Below, in pieces: positions 19,082-28,768 of a stretch of 64,000 nucleotides of DNA. Where the stretch lies: NCBI RefSeq assembly GCF_004571025.1, contig NZ_SPQT01000001.1:310001-374000 (forward strand), in the 5' to 3' direction. Within the stretch, counting starts at the first letter, position 1; every line of letters starts with the position of its first letter. Made by a program: the position numbers and the translations under genes. The notes under the pieces were generated by a model. The model was not told the DNA's origin. It saw only the letters and a program-made list of their open reading frames with translations, and did no database searches. This stretch comes from Bradyrhizobium niftali (GTDB lineage Bacteria; Pseudomonadota; Alphaproteobacteria; Rhizobiales; Xanthobacteraceae).

Positions 19082-19975
19082 TTGATCGACAAGCTTGAAC
19101 TGCTGCTGGCGCTGGCGAAGGAACGGCATTTCGGACGCGCGGCGGAAGCCTGCGGGGTCACCCAGCCGACGATGTCGACCGGGCTCAAGCAGCTCGAGGA
19201 GATCCTCGGCGTGATGCTGGTCCAGCGTGGCTCCCGCTTCCAGGGCTTTACGCCGGAAGGCGAGCGGGCGCTGGACTGGGCGCGGCGGATCGTGGGCGAT
19301 GCCCGCGCGATGCGCCAGGAGATCAACTCGCTGAAGGAGAAGCTCTCGGGCGAGATTCGCATCGCGGCGATCCCGACTGTGCTCGGCATGGTGGCCGCGC
19401 TGACGACGCCGTTTCGCGCCAGGCATCCCGAGGTGCGCTTCCGCATCCAGTCCACGACCTCATCGGAGGTGCTGGGCCTGCTCGAAAATCTCGAGGTGGA
19501 CGCGGGGCTGACCTATATCGAGAACGAGCCGATCGGGAAGGTGCGCACCATTCCGCTCTACAACGAGAGCTATCGTCTCCTCACCGCGCCGGATGCGATG
19601 TTCGGTGATCGCGAGACGGTGACCTGGACCGAGGTCGGGCAGGTGCCGTTGTGCCTGCTCACGCCCGACATGCAGAATCGCCGCATCATCGACCGCGCGC
19701 TGCGCTCGGTCGGCGCGGAGGCGACCCCGACGCTGACATCGAACTCGCTGCTCGTGCTGTTCACGCATGTGAAGACGGGACGCTGGGCGAGCGTGATGCC
19801 GGCCAAGCTCGCCGAGACGCTTGGCCTGTCCGATACCGTGCGTTCGATCCCGATCGTCGACCCCGAGGTCAATTACAGCATCGGCATGGTGATCCCGCAG
19901 CGCGATCCGATGACGCCGCTGATCGCGGCGCTGGTCAATGTCGCGCGTGAAGTCGCGCCGACGCTGCAATTGTAG
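19082..19975 (+). CDS. LysR-family regulator of formate dehydrogenase (FdsR-like)
   Basis: This 297-residue regulator has the LysR winged helix-turn-helix at the N-terminus (about residues 1-60; FGRAAEACGVTQPTMSTGLKQ) and a periplasmic-binding-like effector domain (about 90-290). The start is TTG, preceded by a GAGGGGG ribosome site; no ATG lies near the conserved IDKLELLLALAKERHF beginning. It is divergent from fdsGBA, the arrangement in which FdsR controls fds operons. Formate as effector is inferred from context. Confidence 0.85.
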   Translation: MIDKLELLLALAKERHFGRAAEACGVTQPTMSTGLKQLEEILGVMLVQRGSRFQGFTPEGERALDWARRIVGDARAMRQEINSLKEKLSGEIRIAAIPTVLGMVAALTTPFRARHPEVRFRIQSTTSSEVLGLLENLEVDAGLTYIENEPIGKVRTIPLYNESYRLLTAPDAMFGDRETVTWTEVGQVPLCLLTPDMQNRRIIDRALRSVGAEATPTLTSNSLLVLFTHVKTGRWASVMPAKLAETLGLSDTVRSIPIVDPEVNYSIGMVIPQRDPMTPLIAALVNVAREVAPTLQL

Positions 19976-19977
19976 CT

Positions 19978-22308
19978 TCAAGCCGCGGCCGATATCCCGG
20001 ACGCCGCCTTGATCGCGTCGCGCGGCAGCGTCACGCGGACGACGGTGCCGACATCGATCTTCGAGCGCAGCCGCATCGAGCCGCCGTGGAGCTGCGCCAG
20101 CGAGCGGGCGATGGCGAGGCCCAGCCCCGAGCCGTGATAGGTCTTCGTGAGCTGGCTCTCGACCTGCTCGAACGGGCGTCCGAGCCGCGCCAGGGAGTGC
20201 GGGGCGATCCCGATGCCGGTGTCGGCGATCATCAGCACGATCCGGTCGTCGAGCAGCCGGCTGCGCACCACGATGCGGCCGCCGTCGGGCGTGAACTTCA
20301 CCGCGTTCGAGAGCAGGTTGACGATGATCTGCTTGGTGGCGCGGCGGTCGGCGACGACGGAGATCGATTTCGCGATGTCGGCATCGAGCGTCAGCTGCTT
20401 GTCCTGCGCGCGGCCGGAGACGACGCGCAGGGATTCCGCGAGCGTCCGCGCAAGATCGAGCTCTTCCATGTCGAGCTTCATGCGGCCGGCCTCGATCTTG
20501 GACATGTCGAGGATGTCGTTGATGACCTCGAGGAGGTAGTGGCCGCTGGTCAGGATGTCCTGGCAGTATTCCTGGTACTTCTCGCTGCCGAGCTCGCCGA
20601 ACAGGCCCGAGCCCATGATCTCGGAGAAGCCGATGATGGCGTTGAGCGGCGTGCGCAGCTCATGGCTCATATTGGCGAGGAATTTCGACTTGGTCTGGTT
20701 GGCTTCCTCGGCGCGGGTCTTCTCGCGCTGGTACTTTTCCGCAAGATCCGCAAGCTCGTTGGTCTGGCGCTCGAGCGCGGCCTGCGAGCGCTTCAGGTCG
20801 ATGACGGTGGCGCGCAGGCGCAGATCGTTGTCGACGAGCTTCTGCTCGTGCTCCTTGATGCGGGTGATGTCGGTGCCGACCGAGACGTAGCCGCCGTCCT
20901 TGGTGCGGCGCTCGCTGATGTGCAGCCAGCTGCCGTCGTCGAGCTGCGCCTCGAAGGTGCGCGCGCCCGGGCCCTGGCTCGCCGTCTCGTTGTGACGGGT
21001 GCGCACCTCCGGCATGCGGCCGACCTCGAGCACGGTCTCGTAGGAGGTGCCGGGAATGACGGCGCTGTCGGGCAGCTTGTGCAGGCGCTGGAAGTGCGAG
21101 TTGCAGAGCACGAGGCGGTCGCTCGCGTCCCACAGCACGAAGGCCTCCGGAATGGTCTCGATGGCGTCGCGCAGGCGCAAATCGGCTTCCACCGTCCGCT
21201 CGGCAAGGCTCTTCTGCTCGGTGATGTCGACGGCGATTCCGATCAGGTGAACGCTGGAGTCGGTCGCGCCGCTCGTCTTCTCGCAGCGGACGCGGAGCCA
21301 GATCCAGTGGCCGTCGACGTGCTGCATGCGGAAGGTCTGGTCGATGTGGTCGATCTTCTCGGAGATGAGCTGGTCGGCGATCTCGAACAGGTCGATGTCG
21401 TCCGACTTCACCAGCGCGTTGACCTCGCCGAAGGTGAGGAGCTCGTTGCGGCCGTCGAGGCCCAGCATCGAGAACATCGACTGCGACCAGAAGATCCGGC
21501 CGCGCGACAGGTCCCAGTCCCAAAGGCCGCAGCGGCCGCGGTTGAGCGCGGTGTCGATGCGGCCGCGCACCGCGTCGTTGATGAGATCGCCCTCGCGAGC
21601 GCGGGTCGACTGCCAGTGGAAGGCGAAGCCGAGGATCAGGACGACGAAGCCGGTGGTGGCCGACAGCGTCACCGAGAGCGCGGCGTCCGAGCCCCAGATC
21701 GGCTCGTTGCGCTCCTGGATCACGGTGACGAAGCCGGGCAGCGACTTGATCTGCCGCGAGGTCGCCATCGCGGCGTTGCCGTTCGGCAGCGTCATGTCGG
21801 AGATGTTGCCGTCGCGCGGCGGCGCCGCGAGCAGCTGCGCCGTGGTGATGGAATCGAGCAGGCGGTCGTTGCCCGAGGAATCGCTGTCGATGGGAATGCG
21901 GGCGAGGATGCGGCGGTCGACGCCGGCCGAGGTGACGATGACATGGCGGCCCGTGGCCGTGCCCCAGGACGGAATGAGGTCGGGCAGCAGCGCCGGCAGG
22001 CTCTCGATGTTCTTCAGCCGTTCCTGCCGCGAGGAGGTGAGGCGGTCGATGCGCTCGGCGAGCAGATCGGCGAGTGCCGAGATGTCATGGCGCATCACCA
22101 GCCGCTTCTGGCGCGTCTGGTCGACGACCTGCACGAACGCGCCGAGGCAGATCGTGATCAGGAACGCGATGATGAGCGTCGGCACGGCGCGACGCAGCGC
22201 CGGTTCCGCGATCAGCAGCCGGTGATAGGCAGGTTTCGCGATCGATTGCGCCAATCCTTTGATCGAATCGGATTGGACGCACGCGTTCGCGGCGTCTGCA
22301 CGCGACAT
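19978..22308 (-). CDS. PAS-containing membrane histidine kinase, PleC/PdhS-like
   Basis: This 776-residue kinase has membrane segments at about residues 43-64 and 205-225 (protein numbering from ATG 22308) around a periplasmic sensor. Two PAS regions follow (about 250-365 and 380-495), then a coiled coil and the kinase core. The core shows H-box NMSHELRTPLNAIIGFSEIM, N-box NLLSNAVKFT and G-boxes DTGIGI and GSGLGLAIARSLAQLHGG. The H-box surroundings (FSEIMGSGLFGELGSEKYQEY, INDILDMSKIEAG) resemble the PleC/DivJ/PdhS cell-cycle kinases of alphaproteobacteria, which act on DivK/PleD. An upstream ATG at 22362 is possible; 22308 has a better-placed purine-rich site. Confidence 0.8.
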   Translation of the reverse strand: MSRADAANACVQSDSIKGLAQSIAKPAYHRLLIAEPALRRAVPTLIIAFLITICLGAFVQVVDQTRQKRLVMRHDISALADLLAERIDRLTSSRQERLKNIESLPALLPDLIPSWGTATGRHVIVTSAGVDRRILARIPIDSDSSGNDRLLDSITTAQLLAAPPRDGNISDMTLPNGNAAMATSRQIKSLPGFVTVIQERNEPIWGSDAALSVTLSATTGFVVLILGFAFHWQSTRAREGDLINDAVRGRIDTALNRGRCGLWDWDLSRGRIFWSQSMFSMLGLDGRNELLTFGEVNALVKSDDIDLFEIADQLISEKIDHIDQTFRMQHVDGHWIWLRVRCEKTSGATDSSVHLIGIAVDITEQKSLAERTVEADLRLRDAIETIPEAFVLWDASDRLVLCNSHFQRLHKLPDSAVIPGTSYETVLEVGRMPEVRTRHNETASQGPGARTFEAQLDDGSWLHISERRTKDGGYVSVGTDITRIKEHEQKLVDNDLRLRATVIDLKRSQAALERQTNELADLAEKYQREKTRAEEANQTKSKFLANMSHELRTPLNAIIGFSEIMGSGLFGELGSEKYQEYCQDILTSGHYLLEVINDILDMSKIEAGRMKLDMEELDLARTLAESLRVVSGRAQDKQLTLDADIAKSISVVADRRATKQIIVNLLSNAVKFTPDGGRIVVRSRLLDDRIVLMIADTGIGIAPHSLARLGRPFEQVESQLTKTYHGSGLGLAIARSLAQLHGGSMRLRSKIDVGTVVRVTLPRDAIKAASGISAAA

Positions 22309-22535
22309 GCCTTCGGCCCCCTGGAAAACTTGCTTGCAACTTGAGTTCGGAAGCAGCCCCACATCGCTTCCGAATCACACCGATTTGAATCCAGTTTTGC
22401 CGGGCTGTCGAGAGTCAACGAATCGTTAACGCGAATTTATTCTTATCCAACGCGCAGTTTGCGCGTCGCGTGCCCGCAAACTCACGTGCGCAGCGAGTCC
22501 GAAACGGGAACGTGTGACTCCGCGCGCATTCTGCG

Positions 22536-23909
22536 TCACGCGCGCGGCGGCTCGGCGTGGCTGATCACGCGCTTCACGCTCGGGAACGCGCGGCGCAACG
22601 CGCGCTCGATCGCGTCGACATGCTCGTGCACCTTGATCACGCTCATCGACGGCGTGGCGCGGCAGTGGAAGTTGACGATCTCGCCGGCATCGGTGTTGCG
22701 AACGCGCACATTGTGGATGTCGTGGATCTCGCTGCCGGCGGCATATTCGGTGAGTGCGGCGGCGATGGTCCGCACCCGTTCCGGCGCGGCATCGACGCCG
22801 AACGGCAGTTCCGGTTCCAAGGGCTCGATATGGACGTCGACCTCGACGTCGGCGCCGAACTCCTCCTGGATGTTCCGCTCCAGCGTGTTGGCGACGTCAT
22901 GGGCGGCGTCGAGCCGCATCCCGGCGTCGACCTCGAGGTCGATGCTGACGATCAGCTTGGCGCCGAGGTCGTGCACCGTGACGTGGTGGATCGCGAGGCT
23001 CGAATTCCGGGCGATCACCATGATGCGGTCGCGTACGGTCTCATTGTCGCGGGCGACGGGGACCGGGGTGAAGGTGAGGTCGGCATCGCCGAACGCCTTG
23101 TCGACGGCGGCCTGCACCTTGCGCTTGATCTCCTCGACGCGGTCGATCGGATAGGTCCGCGGCACCTTTGCGATGGTGTCGATGAAGGTGGTCGCGCCGA
23201 CCATGCGCACGCGCAGCCGCTCGACGCCGATGACGCCGGGCACGCTGCGGATCGCGGCCGTGGCCTTCGCCTGCGCACCCTCCGGCGCGCGGTCGACCAG
23301 CGTCTGCACGGTCGAGCCGGCCATGCGCAGGCCGAGCGCGGCGATCATCACCGCGACCGCCGCGGCGGCCGCCGCGTCGCCCCACCAGAAGCCGAGAGCG
23401 GCGAGGATCAGGCCCACGATCACGGCGAAGGAGCCCATGACGTCGGAGGCGAAATGCAGCGCGTCGGCGGCGAGCGCCTGGCTGCGCGTTTCCCGCGCGG
23501 CGCGGTGCAGGGCGCGGGCGCGCCACAGGTTGACGACGATGTCGATCACCAGCACCACGAACGGCACGGCCGAAATGGTCGGCGGCGGGGTTCCCTCGCG
23601 CAGCCGGCTGTAGGACTCGACCAGGATGCCGCCGGCGAGCACGTAGAGCAGGGCGGTGACGCCGAGCGCGGAGATGCTCTCCAGCTTGCCGTGGCCGTAA
23701 TGGTGCTCGTCGTCGGCCGGCTTGTCGGACACCCGCACCACCGCCCAGGTGATGATGGTCGCGATCAGGTCGACCGAGGAGTGCAGCGCTTCCGAGATCA
23801 GCGCGAGCGAGCCGATGGCCACGCCGACCACGAACTTGGCCGCCGCCATGCCGCCGCTGGCGAAGATCGAGATGGCCGCGACCGAGGTTTTGCTGTGCTG
23901 TGCGCTCAT
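22536..23909 (-). CDS. Cation diffusion facilitator (CDF) metal transporter
   Basis: This 457-residue proton-coupled divalent metal exporter has six membrane segments in the first 200 residues. Metal-site signatures are visible: LISEALHSSVDLIATI with the H-x3-D pair, and HHYGHGKLES. The C-terminal cytoplasmic part is unusually long (about 250 residues). It appears to hold two ferredoxin-like CDF dimerisation domains in tandem, one around residues 215-290 and one around 310-430, where most CDF proteins have one. The metal (Zn, Fe, Mn, Co) cannot be told. It stands alone. Confidence 0.88.
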   Translation of the reverse strand: MSAQHSKTSVAAISIFASGGMAAAKFVVGVAIGSLALISEALHSSVDLIATIITWAVVRVSDKPADDEHHYGHGKLESISALGVTALLYVLAGGILVESYSRLREGTPPPTISAVPFVVLVIDIVVNLWRARALHRAARETRSQALAADALHFASDVMGSFAVIVGLILAALGFWWGDAAAAAAVAVMIAALGLRMAGSTVQTLVDRAPEGAQAKATAAIRSVPGVIGVERLRVRMVGATTFIDTIAKVPRTYPIDRVEEIKRKVQAAVDKAFGDADLTFTPVPVARDNETVRDRIMVIARNSSLAIHHVTVHDLGAKLIVSIDLEVDAGMRLDAAHDVANTLERNIQEEFGADVEVDVHIEPLEPELPFGVDAAPERVRTIAAALTEYAAGSEIHDIHNVRVRNTDAGEIVNFHCRATPSMSVIKVHEHVDAIERALRRAFPSVKRVISHAEPPRA

Positions 23910-24036
23910 GGCCGGGGATTTAGCAGCCTAGGGCTGAACATCAAGCGATGATCCACAGCTGTAGTCGCAAGTGAGTTGCAGGAGCGAAGCTATTGCGAAT
24001 GCTTCCGAATTGAATGCTCGCTGATGCTGCTTGCTC

Positions 24037-24150
24037 CGTCATGCCCGGGCTTGTCCCGAGCATCCACGTTCTTCGTGCCGGGCGGTAAAGACGTGGATGG
24101 CCGGGTCATTTTGGCAAAGAGGCGCTTCGCGCTTTTGCCCGGCCATGACG
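24037..24150. repeat. Dispersed palindromic repeat (CGTCATGCCCGG type)
   Basis: The element begins CGTCATGCCCGGGCTTGTCC and ends GCCCGGCCATGACG, so its ends are imperfect inverted repeats. It has internal hairpins (ACGTGGAT, GCGCTTCGCGC). It lies between the CDF gene and the oxidoreductase, both on the minus strand. The family also appears at 27359-27461 and is a common bradyrhizobial intergenic repeat. Confidence 0.7.
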
Positions 24151-24172
24151 AGTGGAGAGAGCTCGGCAACCC

Positions 24173-25141
24173 TCACAACGTCACAACAATCTTCCCCAGA
24201 TGCTTGTTCGCCTCCATGTGCTCGAACGCCTTGTCGATGTCGGCGAATGCAAACACCTTGTCGATCGGCAGTTGCAGCTTTCGCGATTCCACCGCGCCCC
24301 AGATGTCCTTGCGGACCTCCTCGAAGATCTCGCGGACCTCCTCGACGGTGCGGGTGCGGAAGGTGACGCCGACATAGTCGATGCGGCGCGCGGCGTGCAG
24401 GTCGAAGTTGAAATCGGCGTGGGTGCCGCCGAGCCGGCCGACATTGACGATGCGGCCCTTGATCCTGGTGGCGGCGAGGTTCTGGTTGGCGAGCTTGCCG
24501 GAGACCTGGTCGACGATGAGATCGACGCCTTCGCCGCTCGTCGCCTTCAGCACCTCCTCGACCCATTTGGGATCGGAGGAGTCGACGGCGAGGTCGGCGC
24601 CGTACTCCGTCAGCCGGCCGCGCCGATAGGCGTCGGTCGACGAGCCGATCACCAGCCCTGCGCCCTTGAGCTTGGCGATCTGCATCGCCATCAGGCCGAC
24701 GCCGGAGCTGGCGCCCTGGATCAGCACGCTCTGGCCAGCCTGCACGCCGCCGACGGTGACGACCGCGTTGTGCATGGTGGCGAGCGCGACGGGCAGGGTG
24801 GCGGCCTCCTCGAAATTCATGTTCGACGGTGCGCGGAACAGCCGGCCGTGATCGGCCAGCGTGTACTCGGCAAATGCCGCACCGCCCGAGCCCATGATGC
24901 GGTCGCCGACCTTCACGCCCTTGGCATCCGGTCCGAGCTCGGCGACCTCGCCGGCCCATTCCATGCCGAGCACGGTGCCGACCCCGCCGGCCGCACCATG
25001 GGCGTGACCCTTGCGCATGCCGGTGTCGGCGCGGTTCAGCCCGCAGGCACGGACGCGGACGAGCACTTGTGTGCCTTTAGGCTTTGGTTGAGCGACGTCG
25101 GAAATGCGAGCGCCTTCAGGGCCGTAGACGTAAGCTTTCAT
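24173..25141 (-). CDS. Zinc-independent quinone oxidoreductase, MDR family
   Basis: This 322-residue NADPH-dependent oxidoreductase belongs to the medium-chain dehydrogenase superfamily. A GroES-like N-terminal domain (about residues 1-115) is followed by a Rossmann domain with the NADPH-binding GASSGVGLMAMQIAK near residue 145. The cysteines that would bind structural zinc are absent, and the quinone reductase-type VGGVQAGQSVLIQGAS is present. The substrate is unknown. The start is an ATG preceded by a long intergenic repeat, so it is probably monocistronic. Confidence 0.85.
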   Translation of the reverse strand: MKAYVYGPEGARISDVAQPKPKGTQVLVRVRACGLNRADTGMRKGHAHGAAGGVGTVLGMEWAGEVAELGPDAKGVKVGDRIMGSGGAAFAEYTLADHGRLFRAPSNMNFEEAATLPVALATMHNAVVTVGGVQAGQSVLIQGASSGVGLMAMQIAKLKGAGLVIGSSTDAYRRGRLTEYGADLAVDSSDPKWVEEVLKATSGEGVDLIVDQVSGKLANQNLAATRIKGRIVNVGRLGGTHADFNFDLHAARRIDYVGVTFRTRTVEEVREIFEEVRKDIWGAVESRKLQLPIDKVFAFADIDKAFEHMEANKHLGKIVVTL

Positions 25142-25193
25142 GAATTGCTCGATGGCGTTTGAGGAACTGGTTTAACCGGACGTCGGACTCTTC

Positions 25194-25332
25194 GCCTCTC
25201 CCCGCTTGCAGGGAGCGGCCGGAATTTGCAGAGCAAATTCCGGGTGAGGGGGAGTCTCCGCGAGTCCAACTCTCACCGTCCTCGCGGAGACTCCCCCTCA
25301 CCCCAACCCTCTCCCGCAAGCGGGGCGAGGGA
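25194..25332. repeat. Long palindromic repeat, copy 1 of a pair in this window
   Basis: The element runs from CCTCTCCCCGCTTGC to GCAAGCGGGGCGAGGGA, with an inner stem GTCTCCGCGAG / CTCGCGGAGAC. The same sequence, nearly base for base, occurs at 51794-51932. It could fold as RNA on either strand and lies 15 bp after the end of the minus-strand gene at 25348. Confidence 0.85.
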
Positions 25333-25347
25333 GCATACCTTCGGCGA

Positions 25348-26961
<1,614 letters not shown>

Positions 26962-27358
26962 TCACCACGAGACTTGACGCACAGACCCCGGGCGTCAGGA
27001 CCACACGACTTCGCCGTCCGCGCACGTCCTCGCTGGGACTTCGAGGGCTGGCGTGTGCTCGCACCCGAAGCCATGCGAAGACGCTGTCGGCGCCGTGTCG
27101 TTCGCGCGAAGGCAATTGCTCACGGTTTCCCGCCCTGCAATGCCGCTCGCGCCCGACGCCGTCGCGTCCATCGCTGCCCGGCCCGCGGTTCGTGACGATC
27201 GCGATCCGCCCCTTGTCTCGGGCCAGGGTATCCAGGGTGTACGCGAAATCCGAATTTCGGTAAAGTGGAATATATTTGCGGCGGAGGATTGACAGGCGAG
27301 GCGGGAGATTTGTGCGGGGTGTTTTGCCCGACGGGCGAGGCGCCGCTCCACCCAATGC

Positions 27359-27461
27359 CGTCATGCCCCGGCTTGACCGGGGCATCCAGTACGCCGCGGC
27401 GTCTCTGGATCACATCGCTGTCTCTGGAATACTGGATTGCCCGCCTGCGCGGGCAATGACC
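27359..27461. repeat. Dispersed palindromic repeat (CGTCATGCCCCGG type)
   Basis: It opens CGTCATGCCCCGGCTTGACC and closes GCGCGGGCAATGAC, with inner CCAGTA/TACTGG segments. It is related to the element at 24037-24150. Confidence 0.7.
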
Positions 27462-27498
27462 GCGAGGGGATGGCAAGGCCGGAGTGTTCGTGAGATCT

Positions 27499-27589
27499 CG
27501 TAGCCCGGATGGAGCGCAGCGTAATCCGGGGCGGTCGTGTAATGCGGCGATAGCGGTCCCGGATTTCGCTGCGCTCCATCCGGGCTACG
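27499..27589. repeat. Palindromic repeat (CGTAGCCCGGATGGAGC type)
   Basis: The ends are inverted: CGTAGCCCGGATGGAGCGCAGCG at the left and its complement CGCTGCGCTCCATCCGGGCTACG at the right. It lies 9 bp from the 3' end of the minus-strand gene at 27599. A shorter relative is at 28686-28755. Confidence 0.85.
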
Positions 27590-27598
27590 GGAAGGGCG

Positions 27599-28246
27599 CT
27601 ACTCCGCCGACAGCCGCACCATCTGGCGGCCGCCGTTCATGTCTTTCAGGCTGTTGACGAAGTTCTCCGGGCGCTGCCAGCGATAGGGAACCTTCAAGCC
27701 CATGAACTCGGCGATGTCGCCGATGAAGCCGGTGCAGTTGGTGGTCTCGGCGTTCCAGACCGGCGAGCTCGCCTGCAATTTCTTGATGTAGGCGAACACG
27801 CGCTTGGCGTCGGCTTCGTTCAGATAGACGCGATAGCTCGCCGTCAGATATTCCGGATCGAGATCGCCGTAGCTCGCGCCGGTCTCGGACGGCACAAAGG
27901 TGAGGTGACCGAGCACGTAAGCAAGGGTGTCGCCGGCGGGCGTCAGGCCTGCGACCTCGACGGCGCGCTCGCTGGTCTTGCCGTACCAGACGAAGGCGTG
28001 GCCCCAGCTCGCCGCCGTCCGGGCGCGGAAGTCGACGTAGTAGGGGCCTTTCTCCGCACGCGCGACGGGCCGCCGCGACTGCGGCGCCGGTCGCGATGCG
28101 GTGTCGGTCGTCGCAAGCGCATTGGCATCGGCCATGCGCTTGTTCGCTTCGTGGGCCGAAGCCGAGGGCGTCGTGCACGCGATCATCGCCGCAAGCGCGA
28201 ACCCCGCAAGGATGCAGGATCCCGATCGATCAGGTTTGTTCGTCAC
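27599..28246 (-). CDS. Secreted protein of unknown function, possibly papain-like
   Basis: This 215-residue protein has an N-terminal lipoprotein-like or signal sequence (FALAAMIACTTPSASA, with Cys24 as a possible lipobox cysteine). A conserved-looking core follows: YYVDFRARTAASWGHAFVWYG with a His, then late TTNCTGFIGDIAEFMGL with a Cys and TASYRVYLNEADAKRVFAYIKKL between. A His near the start of the fold and a Cys after it recalls permuted NlpC/P60- or DUF4105-like envelope proteins. That comparison is by pattern only. No neighbour clarifies its role. Confidence 0.7.
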   Translation of the reverse strand: MTNKPDRSGSCILAGFALAAMIACTTPSASAHEANKRMADANALATTDTASRPAPQSRRPVARAEKGPYYVDFRARTAASWGHAFVWYGKTSERAVEVAGLTPAGDTLAYVLGHLTFVPSETGASYGDLDPEYLTASYRVYLNEADAKRVFAYIKKLQASSPVWNAETTNCTGFIGDIAEFMGLKVPYRWQRPENFVNSLKDMNGGRQMVRLSAE

Positions 28247-28304
28247 GCTGTGCCCCCTCGGCTGTCGGCCGCTTACGCAGATGCTGCGCGTTTGTCGCTA
28301 CGCG

Positions 28305-28508
28305 TCAGTAACGCGCTGCGACCGGGCCGGGCGCCTTGCCGATCGGGGCCTTGCCAACCGGGCTCTTGCCAATCGGCATTTTGCCGATCGGCGCCTGCTC
28401 CGCCGGATAGACAGGCACGGGCTGCCGGCGCGGCAGATCGGCAGCGTTCGCAGCCGTCACCAGAGCAAGCGTCGCACCCAGAACAATTGCAATCTTCTTC
28501 ACAGTCAT
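28305..28508 (-). CDS. Small secreted protein with PIGK tandem repeats
   Basis: This 67-residue protein has a clear signal peptide (MTVKKIAIVLGATLALVTAANA). The mature part is about 45 residues long and includes four and a half copies of a five-residue unit: APIGK, MPIGK, SPVGK, APIGK, APG. The DNA repeat has a 15-bp period. A GGGG ribosome site precedes the ATG at 28508; an upstream in-frame ATG at 28559 has no comparable signal. The basic, proline-rich repeat suggests an envelope or cell-wall location. Function unknown. Confidence 0.7.
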   Translation of the reverse strand: MTVKKIAIVLGATLALVTAANAADLPRRQPVPVYPAEQAPIGKMPIGKSPVGKAPIGKAPGPVAARY

Positions 28509-28685
28509 ACCCCTAGAAGGTTTGGTCCAAACACGGCAGTGCCGTGCCCCCAGACACACCTCACAGAAGGGCGGCCGAATGCGTCCAAGTTGCGGCGCGC
28601 GCGGGACATGTTGGCGGCATATATCGGGCGCGCGCAGATGTGATGTGTGTCTGGATGTTTCGTCGGTTCGCGGCGGAGAGTATTC

Positions 28686-28755
28686 GTAGCCCGGATGAGC
28701 GCAGCGACACCCGGGACGGTCGTCTCCGGATGTCGCTTTCGCTCATCCGGGCTAC
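28686..28755. repeat. Short palindromic repeat (GTAGCCCGGATGAGC type)
   Basis: Inverted ends GTAGCCCGGATGAGCG and CGCTCATCCGGGCTAC flank a centre of about 40 bases. It is a member of the family at 27499-27589 and lies 13 bp from the 3' end of the coiled-coil gene. Confidence 0.8.
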
Positions 28756-28768
28756 CGGCGGTCCGTTC

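Noticed and set aside
20086..22344. 752-codon plus-strand frame opposite the PAS kinase
   Set aside because: Shadow of a clear histidine kinase on the minus strand; no domain recognised.
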